Shown here: positions 35,076-43,251 of the stretch, one piece after another
Numbering within the stretch: the stretch's first letter is position 1
Layout: each line of letters starts with the position of its first letter
Origin: Candidatus Desulfarcum epimagneticum
Lineage (GTDB): Bacteria; Desulfobacterota; Desulfobacteria; Desulfobacterales; CR-1
Direction: 5' to 3'
DNA length: 64,000 bases
Assembly: GCA_900659855.1 (NCBI GenBank)
Contig: CAACVI010000023.1
Location: 186,001 to 250,000, forward strand
Notes under the pieces: model-generated
What the model was told of the DNA's origin: nothing
The model's database searches: none
What the model saw: only the letters and a program-made list of their open reading frames with translations
Made by a program: the position numbers and the translations under genes

Positions 35076-35105
35076 GTTCTTTTGTTCTTTGCCTTTTTGA
35101 TATGA

Positions 35106-35119
35106 ATATCCGCGGATAT
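35106..35119. promoter_or_regulatory. Perfect 14-base palindrome upstream of the TetR gene
   Basis: ATATCCGCGGATAT is fully self-complementary and lies between the operator and the TetR start codon. It may be a second regulatory site. Confidence 0.4.
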
Positions 35120-35138
35120 CCGGTTGGGTTTTTGGGCC

Positions 35139-35160
35139 ACTGAATGAATGTTCATTCAGT
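35139..35160. promoter_or_regulatory. FadR-like operator
   Basis: Arms ACTGAATGAA and TTCATTCAGT flank a two-base centre. The core TGAATGAATGTTCATTCA closely matches the known Bacillus FadR box of the form TGAATGANTANTCATTCA. Position upstream of the TetR gene suggests autoregulation; control of the etf/acyl-CoA dehydrogenase block is inferred. Confidence 0.75.
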
Positions 35161-35330
35161 ATCAGATGAAAAACCGGAATGTCAAGAAAAAATTAAAACG
35201 AAATGGCTTTTTTGTCATTTTCCTTGGATATTAAATGGTTAGAATAAAGAGAAGAGGGGAGGAGAAAGAAAAAAAGCGTTTGGGGGGAGAGAAAACAAAA
35301 TGAAGAGACATTCATTGAGAAAATAAGGCT

Positions 35331-35705
35331 TTAAAGCGCCGAGCGCAGGACCTCGCAGGAGCGGCAGATCTCCATCTTATCGCGCCATTTTTCCTTGATT
35401 TCGCCGCCGCACACGGTTCCGTTGACGAACCAGCACAGGTGGCACAGGGAAAACTCCCAGGCCGGGCATATCTGTTTCCACTGGTCGGGACAGTTTTTGA
35501 TCTCCCAGCAGGGCGTGGATTTCGGGCCGCCGTTTTTGTGGTGAATGGCCAGAAAAAACATGTGGCGCTCGACGTGGGGGGGAATGGTCCGCCATCCCTG
35601 CTCATAGCTGTGAATCGCCTTGATGGAAATCCCGAGAAGCTGGGCCGTCTGCTTCTGGGTTTTGCCCAGAAGCGCCCTGAAATGTTTGAAGTCGTCCGGT
35701 CGCAT
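35331..35705 (-). CDS. HTH protein with Cys/Trp-rich C-terminal domain (two-CW type)
   Basis: This 124-residue protein has an XRE-type helix-turn-helix (residues 5-45; KTQKQTAQLLGISIKAIHSYEQG) joined to a Cys/Trp-rich module: CWEIKNCPDQWKQICP, CHLCWF, C in GTVCGG, and CRSC at the end. Nine Cys residues suggest a zinc or Fe-S redox sensor. The CW-x-K-x-C start resembles the two-CW domain found in many sulfate reducers. AAAGGAG is six bases before the ATG. Targets are unknown; the divergent thioesterase promoter starts about 100 bases away. Confidence 0.72.
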   Translation of the reverse strand: MRPDDFKHFRALLGKTQKQTAQLLGISIKAIHSYEQGWRTIPPHVERHMFFLAIHHKNGGPKSTPCWEIKNCPDQWKQICPAWEFSLCHLCWFVNGTVCGGEIKEKWRDKMEICRSCEVLRSAL

Positions 35706-35801
35706 GCGCGCTCCTTTTATTTTCGGGAATGAATAGCGCCACTATGTGATATTTGTCAACACAAGATTCGCTTTCCGGAAGGCGGGAAAAAATTCCGCCG
35801 C

Positions 35802-35831
35802 TTGACAGCGCGACTCATGCGCGGGTATAAT
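35802..35831 (+). promoter_or_regulatory. Consensus sigma-70 promoter for the thioesterase
   Basis: TTGACA (35802-35807), an 18-base spacer and TATAAT (35826-35831) match the consensus fully. The start codon is 31 bases downstream of the -10 element. Confidence 0.85.
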
Positions 35832-35861
35832 GGCGCGACAATTAAAAGGGAGGCAAAACCT

Positions 35862-36347
35862 ATGGAAAAAACCGTCAAAGACTCCAGGATCGTCATGGCC
35901 CATGTCATGCAGCCCCATGAGGCCAACCCGGCCGGCAATGTCCACGGCGGGGTGATTATGAAATACATGGATGACGCGGCCGGGGTGGTGGCCATCCGCC
36001 ACGCCGGGACGGTGTGCGTCACCGCCTCCATCGACCGGCTGGATTTTCACACCCCTGTTTTCATCGGCGATCTTCTGATTTTACAGGCCAGCCTCAACAT
36101 GGTGGGAAGGGCCTCCATGGAGATCGGGGTCCGGGCCGAGGCCGAAAACACCGCCACCGGAGAGAAAAGGCACACGGGATCGGCCTATCTCACCTATGTG
36201 GCCCTGGGGGGCAAGGATTTGAAACCGGTGAAAGTCCCGGGGCTCAAGCTGGAGACGGACGAAGAACTTCGTCGGAACCGGTCGGCCAAGGACCGCCGGG
36301 CCATCCGGCTGGCGGAAAAAACGATCATGGAAAAAAAGAGCGGTTAA
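35862..36347 (+). CDS. Acyl-CoA thioesterase, hotdog fold
   Basis: This 161-residue enzyme of the YciA/BACH type hydrolyses acyl-CoA. Motifs MQPHEANPAGNVHGGVIMKYMDDAAGVVA near residues 16-45 include the catalytic Asn/Asp pattern, and VTASIDRLDFHTPVFIGD follows. AAAAGGGAGG precedes the ATG at 35862, which is downstream of the promoter; an in-frame codon at 35802 coincides with the -35 box and is rejected. A role in fatty-acid turnover next to the etf block is plausible. Confidence 0.88.
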   Translation: MEKTVKDSRIVMAHVMQPHEANPAGNVHGGVIMKYMDDAAGVVAIRHAGTVCVTASIDRLDFHTPVFIGDLLILQASLNMVGRASMEIGVRAEAENTATGEKRHTGSAYLTYVALGGKDLKPVKVPGLKLETDEELRRNRSAKDRRAIRLAEKTIMEKKSG

Positions 36348-36453
36348 AAGAGCCGTTTTCGCCCCGGCCCTTGATCGCTTTTTCAAGCGTGTCCGGGGCC
36401 GGGAGGCGGCACACGCTGTTTTCGCAGAAATACGCCGAAAAGGCGGGACCCGA

Positions 36454-36996
36454 TCATCTCCACAGGTCCTTTTGTTGAAAAAGCCCGGGAAGACGGCGGT
36501 CTTTTTCTGAAACCACGGGGTTTTCCACCGGCCAGTCGATTCCGATGTCCGGGTCCGACCACAGGATTCCCCCCTCGTCTTCGGGGTCGTAAAAATCCGA
36601 GCATTTGTAGGCGAACAGGGCCGTTTCGCTTATCACGCAAAAACCGTGGGCGAATCCTTCGGGCACAAAAAACTGCCGTTTGTTTTTGTCCGAAAGAAGC
36701 GTCCCCTCCCATTTTCCAAAGGTCTCAGAGCCCGGCCGGATATCCACGGCCACGTCGAACACCTCTCCCGCAAGCGCCTGGACCAGCTTGGCCTGGGGCC
36801 GGGTTTTCTGGAAATGGAGCCCCCGAAGGACGCCTTTGGCTGAAAAGGACAGGTTGTCCTGGACGAACACGTGGGGAATTCCCGCCTTTTCGTAGCGTTT
36901 CCGGTGGTAGGTCTCCATAAAAAAGCCCCGGGGGTCGCCAAAGACGTCAGGCTCGATGATCAGGGGGCCGGGGACGGCGCAGGTTTGAATATTCAT
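36454..36996 (-). CDS. rfbC: dTDP-4-dehydrorhamnose 3,5-epimerase
   Basis: This 180-residue cupin-fold epimerase has GDPRGFFMETYHRKRYEKAG, the catalytic His region GVLRGLHFQKTRPQAKLVQ near residue 55, and FVPEGFAHGFCVISETALFAYKCSDFY near residue 112. It follows rfbA with a three-base gap. Length agrees with the family. Confidence 0.94.
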   Translation of the reverse strand: MNIQTCAVPGPLIIEPDVFGDPRGFFMETYHRKRYEKAGIPHVFVQDNLSFSAKGVLRGLHFQKTRPQAKLVQALAGEVFDVAVDIRPGSETFGKWEGTLLSDKNKRQFFVPEGFAHGFCVISETALFAYKCSDFYDPEDEGGILWSDPDIGIDWPVENPVVSEKDRRLPGLFQQKDLWR

Positions 36997-36999
36997 GGC

Positions 37000-37866
37000 T
37001 TATTTCTTCAAAAGATTCATTAAATATTGGCCGTAGCTGTTTTTTAAAAGCGGGGCCGCGAGTGTTTCAAGCCCGGCGTCGTCAATGTAGCCCAGGCTGT
37101 GAACGATCTCCTCGACGCAGGCGATTTTGAGTCCCTGTCTTTTTTCAATGACCTCAATAAAGGCCGAGGCCTCCATGAGTGTTTCGTGGGTCCCGGTGTC
37201 CAGCCAGGCGGTCCCCCTTCCCAAGCGCTCCACCGACAGGTCCCCGGCCTTTAAGTAGGCCATGTTCACATCCGTGATCTCCAGCTCCCCCCGGGCCGAG
37301 GGCTTTAAATCGGCGGCGATGTCCACCACCCGGTTGTCGTAAAAGTAAAGGCCGGTGACCGCGTAGCTGGACGGGGGGTTTTCGGGTTTTTCCTCAATGG
37401 AAAGGACCCGGCCCTTCGCGTCGAATGACACCACGCCGTAGCGCTGGGGGCGCCGGACCCGGTACCCGAAGACCGTGGCGCCTTTTTTTTTGGCCTTGGC
37501 CCGCGCCATCTGTCTGGGCAGACCGTGGCCGTAGAAAATATTGTCCCCCAGAATCATGCACACGTGGCCGTTTCCGATGAATTCCCGGCCGATGACAAAT
37601 GCCTGGGCCAGCCCTTCGGGCTTTGGCTGGGGCTCATAGTGAAAGGACACGCCCCACTGGGAGCCGTCGCCCAGAAGCTTTTCAAAAAGGGGCAGGTCAT
37701 GGGGGGTGGAGATGATGAGAATGTCCCGGATTCCGGCCAGAAGAAGGGTGGACAGGGGGTGATAGATCATGGGTTTGTCGTAAATGGGCAGAAGCTGTTT
37801 GCTGACCACCCGGGTGATGGGGTAAAGCCGGGTTCCCGATCCCCCGGCGAGTATGATTCCTTTCAT
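37000..37866 (-). CDS. rfbA: Glucose-1-phosphate thymidylyltransferase
   Basis: This 288-residue enzyme makes dTDP-glucose from glucose 1-phosphate and dTTP. The start [16 protein letters not shown] is the nucleotide-binding signature; [31 protein letters not shown] and [13 protein letters not shown] are family blocks. The ATG at 37866 is chosen because AAAGGA precedes it and it starts the motif directly; a codon at 37914 would add 16 residues absent from the family and overlaps the promoter of the divergent gene. Confidence 0.94.
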   Translation of the reverse strand: MKGIILAGGSGTRLYPITRVVSKQLLPIYDKPMIYHPLSTLLLAGIRDILIISTPHDLPLFEKLLGDGSQWGVSFHYEPQPKPEGLAQAFVIGREFIGNGHVCMILGDNIFYGHGLPRQMARAKAKKKGATVFGYRVRRPQRYGVVSFDAKGRVLSIEEKPENPPSSYAVTGLYFYDNRVVDIAADLKPSARGELEITDVNMAYLKAGDLSVERLGRGTAWLDTGTHETLMEASAFIEVIEKRQGLKIACVEEIVHSLGYIDDAGLETLAAPLLKNSYGQYLMNLLKK

Positions 37867-37907
37867 GGGATGTCCTTTGCCGGTCAAATGGATATGGGCG
37901 GCGGGAA

Positions 37908-37936
37908 TTGACAAAAATTCCCAGGGCCGCTAATAA
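37908..37936 (+). promoter_or_regulatory. Promoter for the queuosine glycosyltransferase-like gene
   Basis: TTGACA (37908-37913) and TAATAA (37931-37936) are separated by 17 bases. Confidence 0.65.
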
Positions 37937-37951
37937 TAAACTCGTAAAAAA
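37936..37951. repeat. Short intergenic repeat, copy A
   Basis: ATAAACTCGTAAAAAA occurs here and again at 39935 and 48621, each time in an intergenic gap. Confidence 0.6.
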
Positions 37952-38027
37952 CCACGATGAATTCATATATAAGATTCAAGCGCGTTTATCAAACCTTAAT
38001 TTTTAACGGAACCGAAAGAGGACCCCT

Positions 38028-39119
38028 TTGAGATTTCTTTTCTTAAACCCGTTCGCCGGCGGCTCCCACCGGGACTTCGCCCGGGGACTCATCGAGCATT
38101 CCCGGCACGACATTGACGAGATGGCCCTTCCCGGGCGTTTCTGGAAATGGAGAATGCGCGGCGCGGCCCTTTATTTCATCCAAAAAATCGACTCCCTGTC
38201 CCGTTATGACGGAATCATCGCCACCGACATGATGGGCGTGGCCGATTTCAAGGCCCTGGCCGGCGAAAAATGCCCGCCCATCCTGCTTTATTTTCACGAA
38301 AACCAGATCACCTATCCCCTGGCGCCGGGGGAGGCCCGGGATTTTCAGTTCGGCTTCACCAATATCATCGGCGCATGCGCCGCCGACCGGATCCTGTTCA
38401 ACTCAAAAACCCACTTCGATGATTTTTTCACCCATCTGCCGGGATTTTTAAAAATGATGCCTGAGTTCAGTCCCATGTGGGTGGCGGACGCCATCCGGGA
38501 AAAATCCGGGGTTCTTTATCCCGGGGTCCGTTTTCCGGCCAGACCGGACCACGACTTTTCCCGAAACGACTCCCCGCCTTTGATCATCTGGAACCACCGA
38601 TGGGAATTTGACAAAAACCCGGGGGATTTTTTCGAGGTCCTTGAAAAGGTTCAGGAAAAGGGGCATGACTTCCGGCTGGCCCTTTTGGGGGAAAATTTTC
38701 AGAAGGTCCCCAAAGACTTTATTCGGGCCAGGGAGGTCTTTGGGGACAGGATTGTCTGCGATGGATACGCGAAATCCCGCCGGGCGTACATCGACTGGCT
38801 GCGCCGGGGATCTGTGGCGGCGGGCTCGGCCCGTCAGGAGAATTTCGGGATATCCGTGGTCGAGGCCGCCCGGCGGGGGTGCCTGCCCCTGGTTCCGAGC
38901 CGGCTGTCCTATCCCGAAATCATTCCCGAAAAATTTCACACCTGCGCGTTGTGGGCGGACAAGGCCGATTTTGAGCGAAAGCTCATCGCCTTTCTCAAAG
39001 ATCCGGCGGCCTTTTTGGGAATCCGGGAAGAGATCGCCGGGGCCATGGGCGTTTTTTCATGGGAGAATCTCATCGGCTCCTACGACCGGGCCCTGGAGGA
39101 TCTGGCCTCATCTTCATGA
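38028..39119 (+). CDS. GT4-type glycosyltransferase, tRNA-queuosine mannosyltransferase (QTMAN/GTDC1)-like
   Basis: This 363-residue protein matches DUF3524/GTDC1: an N-terminal FLNPFAGGSHRDFARGL, YFHENQITYPLAPGEARDFQFGFTNI-type middle region, and a GT-B C-terminal donor site with WNHRWEFDKNP and ARQENFGISVVEAARRGCLPLVP (E-x7-E motif). The eukaryotic member mannosylates queuosine in tRNA-Asp, and bacterial homologues are proposed to do similar work. The start is TTG at 38028, with AGAGG upstream. It is a single gene with its own promoter. RNA substrate is inferred from the family. Confidence 0.8.
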   Translation: MRFLFLNPFAGGSHRDFARGLIEHSRHDIDEMALPGRFWKWRMRGAALYFIQKIDSLSRYDGIIATDMMGVADFKALAGEKCPPILLYFHENQITYPLAPGEARDFQFGFTNIIGACAADRILFNSKTHFDDFFTHLPGFLKMMPEFSPMWVADAIREKSGVLYPGVRFPARPDHDFSRNDSPPLIIWNHRWEFDKNPGDFFEVLEKVQEKGHDFRLALLGENFQKVPKDFIRAREVFGDRIVCDGYAKSRRAYIDWLRRGSVAAGSARQENFGISVVEAARRGCLPLVPSRLSYPEIIPEKFHTCALWADKADFERKLIAFLKDPAAFLGIREEIAGAMGVFSWENLIGSYDRALEDLASSS

Positions 39120-39149
39120 CGGCGCCGCGCCCGCTGTTTCAAGGGCTTG

Positions 39150-39887
39150 CTATTTTAAAGGAAAACGCAGGGAATATTTTTCCCCGGTATCGATTTCCAC
39201 AATCTGGAGCATCAGGATTTCGGCGGATTTGGCCTCGCCGGGGAAAAAGATGATCCCGTGGGCCAGGGTTCCCGGGGCCACGGATTTATTTTTCAGGGAT
39301 TTTGAGTCCAGATCGTCCATGATTTCCATCCGGGCGTCCCCCGCCTCGCCATAGCCGCCGGCCCCGCCCATGACGGCCCCGGCGGCGGCCCCCACGGCGG
39401 CCCCTTTGCCCGCCGACTCCAGAACGTTTTCATTGGACACGATGCCGATGGCCGCGCCGATGATGGAGCCGGCCGCGGCGCCCAGCATGCCGTGATAGGC
39501 GCCTTTTTTGACGATTTTTTTCGTCTGGGAATATTGGGTGGTCCGGTCATAGGCCTCTTTGTCGCTTAAAACAGGCCAGATGTTTCCCTCGACGTCCTGG
39601 AGAAAAGTCTGGGTCGGGTTGATCTCAATGGGGCTTTTCCCCTGGTGATCGAACACCACCTGAACCGGCAGCATTCCGGCGTTCCGGATGTCGAACCCGA
39701 AGATTTTTTGGGCCTCGGCGCGGTCGTCGAAGGCCCGGGCCGCCACCTCGGCCCCGGCCGCCGACCGGGCGTTTCCGTAAGCGGCCGGCGACTTAAAGGG
39801 CAAAGGCGTGGCCTTGTAGGCGGTGGAGCATCCAAAAAGAAACAAAAGGGCGATGAGGGCCGGCCAGGCGGCCAGGATTTTTTTCAT
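39150..39887 (-). CDS. Glycine-zipper outer-membrane lipoprotein
   Basis: This 245-residue lipoprotein has a lipobox LLFLFGCS (Cys about residue 20). The middle domain (VAARAFDDRAEAQKIFG, LPVQVVFDHQG) looks like a small beta-rich envelope domain. A glycine-zipper membrane segment spans about residues 132-185 (GMLGAAAGSIIGAAIGIV and GKGAAVGAAAGAVMGGAGG). GGAG six bases before the ATG at 39887 favours that start. The C-terminal domain (ILMLQIVEIDTGEKYSLRFPLK) is beta-rich. Function unknown; integrity or stress roles are common for such proteins. Confidence 0.72.
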   Translation of the reverse strand: MKKILAAWPALIALLFLFGCSTAYKATPLPFKSPAAYGNARSAAGAEVAARAFDDRAEAQKIFGFDIRNAGMLPVQVVFDHQGKSPIEINPTQTFLQDVEGNIWPVLSDKEAYDRTTQYSQTKKIVKKGAYHGMLGAAAGSIIGAAIGIVSNENVLESAGKGAAVGAAAGAVMGGAGGYGEAGDARMEIMDDLDSKSLKNKSVAPGTLAHGIIFFPGEAKSAEILMLQIVEIDTGEKYSLRFPLK

Positions 39888-39933
39888 GACAATCTCCTTC
39901 ACATCCTGAAATCATTCATAAAATCATTAATAT

Positions 39934-39952
39934 GATAAACTCGTAAAAAAGC
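39934..39952. repeat. Short intergenic repeat, copy B
   Basis: GATAAACTCGTAAAAAAGC is shared almost exactly with 48620-48638 and in part with 37936. It lies at the left side of the large palindrome at 39958. Confidence 0.6.
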
Positions 39953-39957
39953 ACGGG

Positions 39958-40080
39958 ACAGCGTCGTAAAAATTCGATATACAAGGCGTAGTGGTTATTT
40001 TTAATTGAGGCAATACATGTAGTATGCCTCAATTAAAAATAAACGCTGCAACACAGTAGATCGGATTTTTACGATGCTGT
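39958..40080. repeat. 123-base nested palindromic element
   Basis: Outer arms 39958-39978 and 40060-40080 match with two differences, beginning ACAGC(G/A)TCGTAAAAAT. An inner perfect 18-base arm TTATTTTTAATTGAGGCA at 39995-40012 pairs with 40025-40042 around a 12-base loop. It fills the gap between a lipoprotein and the kptA-like gene and overlaps the stop codon of the latter. A REP/MITE-type element or strong terminator are the likely readings. Confidence 0.75.
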
Positions 40081-40832
40081 CAGATATCAAAATCGTTTTT
40101 TTTCCGGCGAATTTTCCGAATTCCTTTTTTCCAGGCCACGTCTTTGCTTTTGCGGGGTTTCGTTTTTCTTCCCCGCGCTTTTGGAGACGACAGGTCCGGA
40201 AAGAAACTTCCCGGGCGCTTGGGCTCTTGTTTTTTCGTCGGCTCTTCCGCCGCCTGTTTTTGGGAGGGCGGCCCCAGCCTTTTGAGATGTTTGGCCAGGC
40301 TCGGCCCGTCCAGGCAAGAAGCCGGGAGAAACCGGCAAAGAAACAGATTTTCCCCGGCCTGTGTGAAAACCACGCCCGCCTCCAGGGCCTTTTCCACATG
40401 CGCGGACAGTAGAACGGGCGAGGCGTCCCGCCGTTTCCCGATTCTTTCGGCCATGCCGGTGTCCGACGATAAAACCAGGGGTCGGCCCCCCCCGGCCCGG
40501 ACCCCGTTTTCCCGGGCCGCGGCGTAGCCTTTCCGCCTCACGCAGATCCGCAAAAGTTTCGGAAGATTCTCGGCCGGTCTGTGGACGGGCGCCCCGCTTC
40601 GGTCCGAGGCCCGGATGAGCCCGTCCCGGGTCTCAATGGGCGCCTTTCCGGGGGCCATGAGCAGCTCGTTAATGTGGGACGCGCGGACAAATCTCCACCC
40701 TTCCCGCTCGTGGACGGCTTTTAAAACCTCCTTGACGGGCGCGAACCCCTCGCGGTCAAGGGCCAGGCCGAACTCATCGGGACGGCGCCCCAGGACGTAT
40801 GCCAGAAACTTTCCCAGTTTCCGGGAGGACAT
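40080..40832 (-). CDS. KptA/Tpt1-like RNA 2'-phosphotransferase, divergent
   Basis: This 250-residue protein aligns with KptA over its first 180 residues: KLGKFLAYVLGRRPDEFGLALDREGF, then RFVRASHINELL, IRASDRS, and GKRRDASPVLLSAHVEKALEAG. KptA removes a 2'-phosphate from RNA using NAD. The usual IRANQGHS is here IRASDRSG and the HGT motif is CVRRK, so two key His residues are missing, which suggests altered or lost activity. The last 70 residues are a basic Lys/Pro/Arg tail. The ATG at 40832 starts the domain; longer starts (40898) reach into the lptD promoter. The stop falls in the palindromic repeat. Confidence 0.68.
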   Translation of the reverse strand: MSSRKLGKFLAYVLGRRPDEFGLALDREGFAPVKEVLKAVHEREGWRFVRASHINELLMAPGKAPIETRDGLIRASDRSGAPVHRPAENLPKLLRICVRRKGYAAARENGVRAGGGRPLVLSSDTGMAERIGKRRDASPVLLSAHVEKALEAGVVFTQAGENLFLCRFLPASCLDGPSLAKHLKRLGPPSQKQAAEEPTKKQEPKRPGSFFPDLSSPKARGRKTKPRKSKDVAWKKGIRKIRRKKNDFDI

Positions 40833-40882
40833 TTTGGTTTTCACATAAAGCCTCGCGGCGTTTAAAATAAAAAAACTACATC

Positions 40883-40912
40883 TTGACATTGGCCCCAAGC
40901 GTTGCTTTTATA
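40883..40912 (+). promoter_or_regulatory. Probable lptD promoter
   Basis: TTGACA (40883-40888) and TTTATA (40907-40912) are spaced by 18 bases between the divergent kptA-like and lptD genes. Confidence 0.55.
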
Positions 40913-40986
40913 CCTTATTAAACGTTTATGTTCAAGATGTTAATTCCATGATGAATGTTTTTTTTAAAGGAGAATCGGTCATTTCA

Positions 40987-43224
40987 ATGACATATTTCAT
41001 TCGCTTGCTCGCCGCCTTCCTTGCGGCGACGCTTTTGTCGGCGTCCGCGGCCGCCGGGGAGGGGCTTTTTTCCGGTTTTAAGACAGGAGGAGACAGTTCC
41101 CCCTGGCATATTTCCGCCGACTCGCTGACCTATCATGAGGGCCAGGGGTGTTACAGCGCCTCGGGCGACGTGGAGATTCAAGGCCACGGCAAACGCCTTT
41201 TGGCGGATTTTGTCCGCTTCTGCCCCGAAACCATGGAGGCCTCGGCAAAAGGCGGGGCCTTTCTCGAATCGGGACAGGATGTTTTGTCAGCGGATTCCAT
41301 TGATCTCAACCTGGCCGGGCGGACCGGGACGGCCCGGCGGGGCGAGGTGTTTTTTCATGAGAGCCACTTTCACATCGCGGCCGATCAGATTGTGAAAACC
41401 GGGGAGAACTCCTATTTAATGGAAAACGCCGGTCTGTCCACATGCGACGGGGAAAACCCGGCCTGGAAAATCACCTGCCGGAGCCTGGACGTGACCATCG
41501 AGGGCTACGGATTTGTGAAGGGAGCCGCCTTCAGGATCAAGGGGGTCCCGGTTTTGTACGTTCCCTTTTTCGTGTTCCCGGCCAAAACCAAACGGGCCAC
41601 CGGTCTTCTGCCCCCGGCGGTCGGCCATTCGGACCGGATGGGGTTTGAGCACACCCAGCCCTTTTTCTGGGTTCTGGGCGAAAACCGCGACGCCACTTTT
41701 CACATCCGCCACACCGGGGAGCGGGGGGAGATGTTCGGGGCCGAATACCGGCATGTCTTTGACGGACGCTCCAAATTCGCCGCGCGGCTGGACGTTCTTT
41801 CCGACCGGAAGGCCGACACGGGCTCGGCGGAATCCGCTGAAAACTGGGGATACGACGACGACGATTTTGACCGGCCCAACCAGGACCGCTACTGGCTCAG
41901 GGCCAAGCATGACCAGGCGCTGCCCGGGGGCGTTTTCATGAAGCTGGATGTGGACGTGGTCAGCGACCAGGATTACCTTCACGAATTCAAAACCGGGTAT
42001 CACGGGCATGGGGACACCCAGGCGTATTTTTCCGAGCGTTTCGGCCGTCACATCGACGATTACAACGACTCCGAAAGAATCAGCCGGATCGCCTTTGACC
42101 GGGTGTGGCCCCGGTTCGGCCTGAGCGCCGAGGCGCGGGCCTACGACGATGTCATCCAAAGACGCCGCTCGGGCCTGGACGAAACCCTTTTCAAACTCCC
42201 GGGCATTCGGTTTTTCGCCGTCCGGCGGCCCTTGTGGAATTTGCCGGTTTATGGGGAGACGGACGCCGAGTTCGCCCATTTTTACCGCTCCGAAGGCATG
42301 TCCGGGACAAGGGCCGACGCTTCGGCCCGGCTTTCGCTTCCCGCAAGGTTTTGGGACATCCTCAACGTGGAGGCGTCCCTCGGGCTCCGCCAGACCGTCT
42401 GGAATATGGAAAATCACACCCGGGAAGGCGTGGACCGGGGGGAGGGGGAGTTTTACCGGACCGTGGCCGACGCGGCCCTCCACGTCTCTTCGGAGCTTTT
42501 CGCGGACTGGGCCCTGGGCCCGGAAGGCGCCTCGCGTCTGACCCACAGGATGGCGCCGGATGTGTCCTGGGAATATGCCCCGGAATTGAGCCAGGACCGC
42601 TATCCTTTTTTTGACTCCTCAGACCGGGTGGACGCGAAAAACGGCCTGTCCTACTCCCTGACCCACCTGTTTATGCTGGGCGCTGAAAAAAAGCCCCGGG
42701 ACCCGGGCGCGGCGCCTGAGTGGGAGACCCGTCAGATCGGGCGCGTGAAGATGTCCCAGACCTGGCGGGCCGATGACGCCGTGTGTTTTTCCACGGACGC
42801 CGAATCCGGCTATGAGGAATGCGGGGAAAGAGGTTTTTCGCCCATTTCCCTAGAGATGAGCGCCGGGCCGTTTCAAAATTTTTCAGCCACCGCTGATTTG
42901 ACCTGGTCCATGGACGGCCATTTTTTCACCCAGAATTTCGGCGTGTCCTACACAAGGCCGGGGTGGCTGGAAATATCGGCGGAGCGCCGATATTCGCGGA
43001 ATTGGAGCGAGACGATTTTCTCAAAAGCCCGGTTTCAGCTCACGGACCGGATATCGGTTTTCGCCCGGTATGAGCGCAACCTGCATACGGATGAAAACAT
43101 CGACTCCGGCGCGGGCTTTGGCTACAAGGCCCAGTGCTGGTCCGTGGATTTGGGCTATCGGAAGCAGGGGGACGACCGGCGCTTTGATTTTAAGGTTGAT
43201 CTCGCAGGATTTTCGGATTTTTAG
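40987..43224 (+). CDS. lptD: LPS-assembly outer-membrane protein LptD
   Basis: This barrel inserts lipopolysaccharide into the outer leaflet. A signal peptide (residues 1-23, FLAATLLSASAAAGE) is followed by an OstA/LptA-like jellyroll (about 40-190; CYSASGDVEIQGHGKRLLAD, VFFHESHFHIAADQIVK, GLSTCDGENPAWKI) and a large C-terminal barrel. Disulfide Cys residues near positions 77 and 144 are present, while the C-terminal pair of enteric LptD is only partly recognisable. Total length (745) is normal. AAAGGAG is 14 bases upstream of the ATG at 40987; ATG at 40948 is possible but would precede the signal with polar residues. Confidence 0.88.
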   Translation: MTYFIRLLAAFLAATLLSASAAAGEGLFSGFKTGGDSSPWHISADSLTYHEGQGCYSASGDVEIQGHGKRLLADFVRFCPETMEASAKGGAFLESGQDVLSADSIDLNLAGRTGTARRGEVFFHESHFHIAADQIVKTGENSYLMENAGLSTCDGENPAWKITCRSLDVTIEGYGFVKGAAFRIKGVPVLYVPFFVFPAKTKRATGLLPPAVGHSDRMGFEHTQPFFWVLGENRDATFHIRHTGERGEMFGAEYRHVFDGRSKFAARLDVLSDRKADTGSAESAENWGYDDDDFDRPNQDRYWLRAKHDQALPGGVFMKLDVDVVSDQDYLHEFKTGYHGHGDTQAYFSERFGRHIDDYNDSERISRIAFDRVWPRFGLSAEARAYDDVIQRRRSGLDETLFKLPGIRFFAVRRPLWNLPVYGETDAEFAHFYRSEGMSGTRADASARLSLPARFWDILNVEASLGLRQTVWNMENHTREGVDRGEGEFYRTVADAALHVSSELFADWALGPEGASRLTHRMAPDVSWEYAPELSQDRYPFFDSSDRVDAKNGLSYSLTHLFMLGAEKKPRDPGAAPEWETRQIGRVKMSQTWRADDAVCFSTDAESGYEECGERGFSPISLEMSAGPFQNFSATADLTWSMDGHFFTQNFGVSYTRPGWLEISAERRYSRNWSETIFSKARFQLTDRISVFARYERNLHTDENIDSGAGFGYKAQCWSVDLGYRKQGDDRRFDFKVDLAGFSDF

Positions 43225-43251
43225 TCCGTTCACGAAATTGAGGGAAAAAAC

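Noticed and set aside
36348-36453. Terminator between the thioesterase and rfbC
   Set aside because: A CCCGGCCC/GGGCCGGG stem exists but the loop is long and no T-run follows on either strand.
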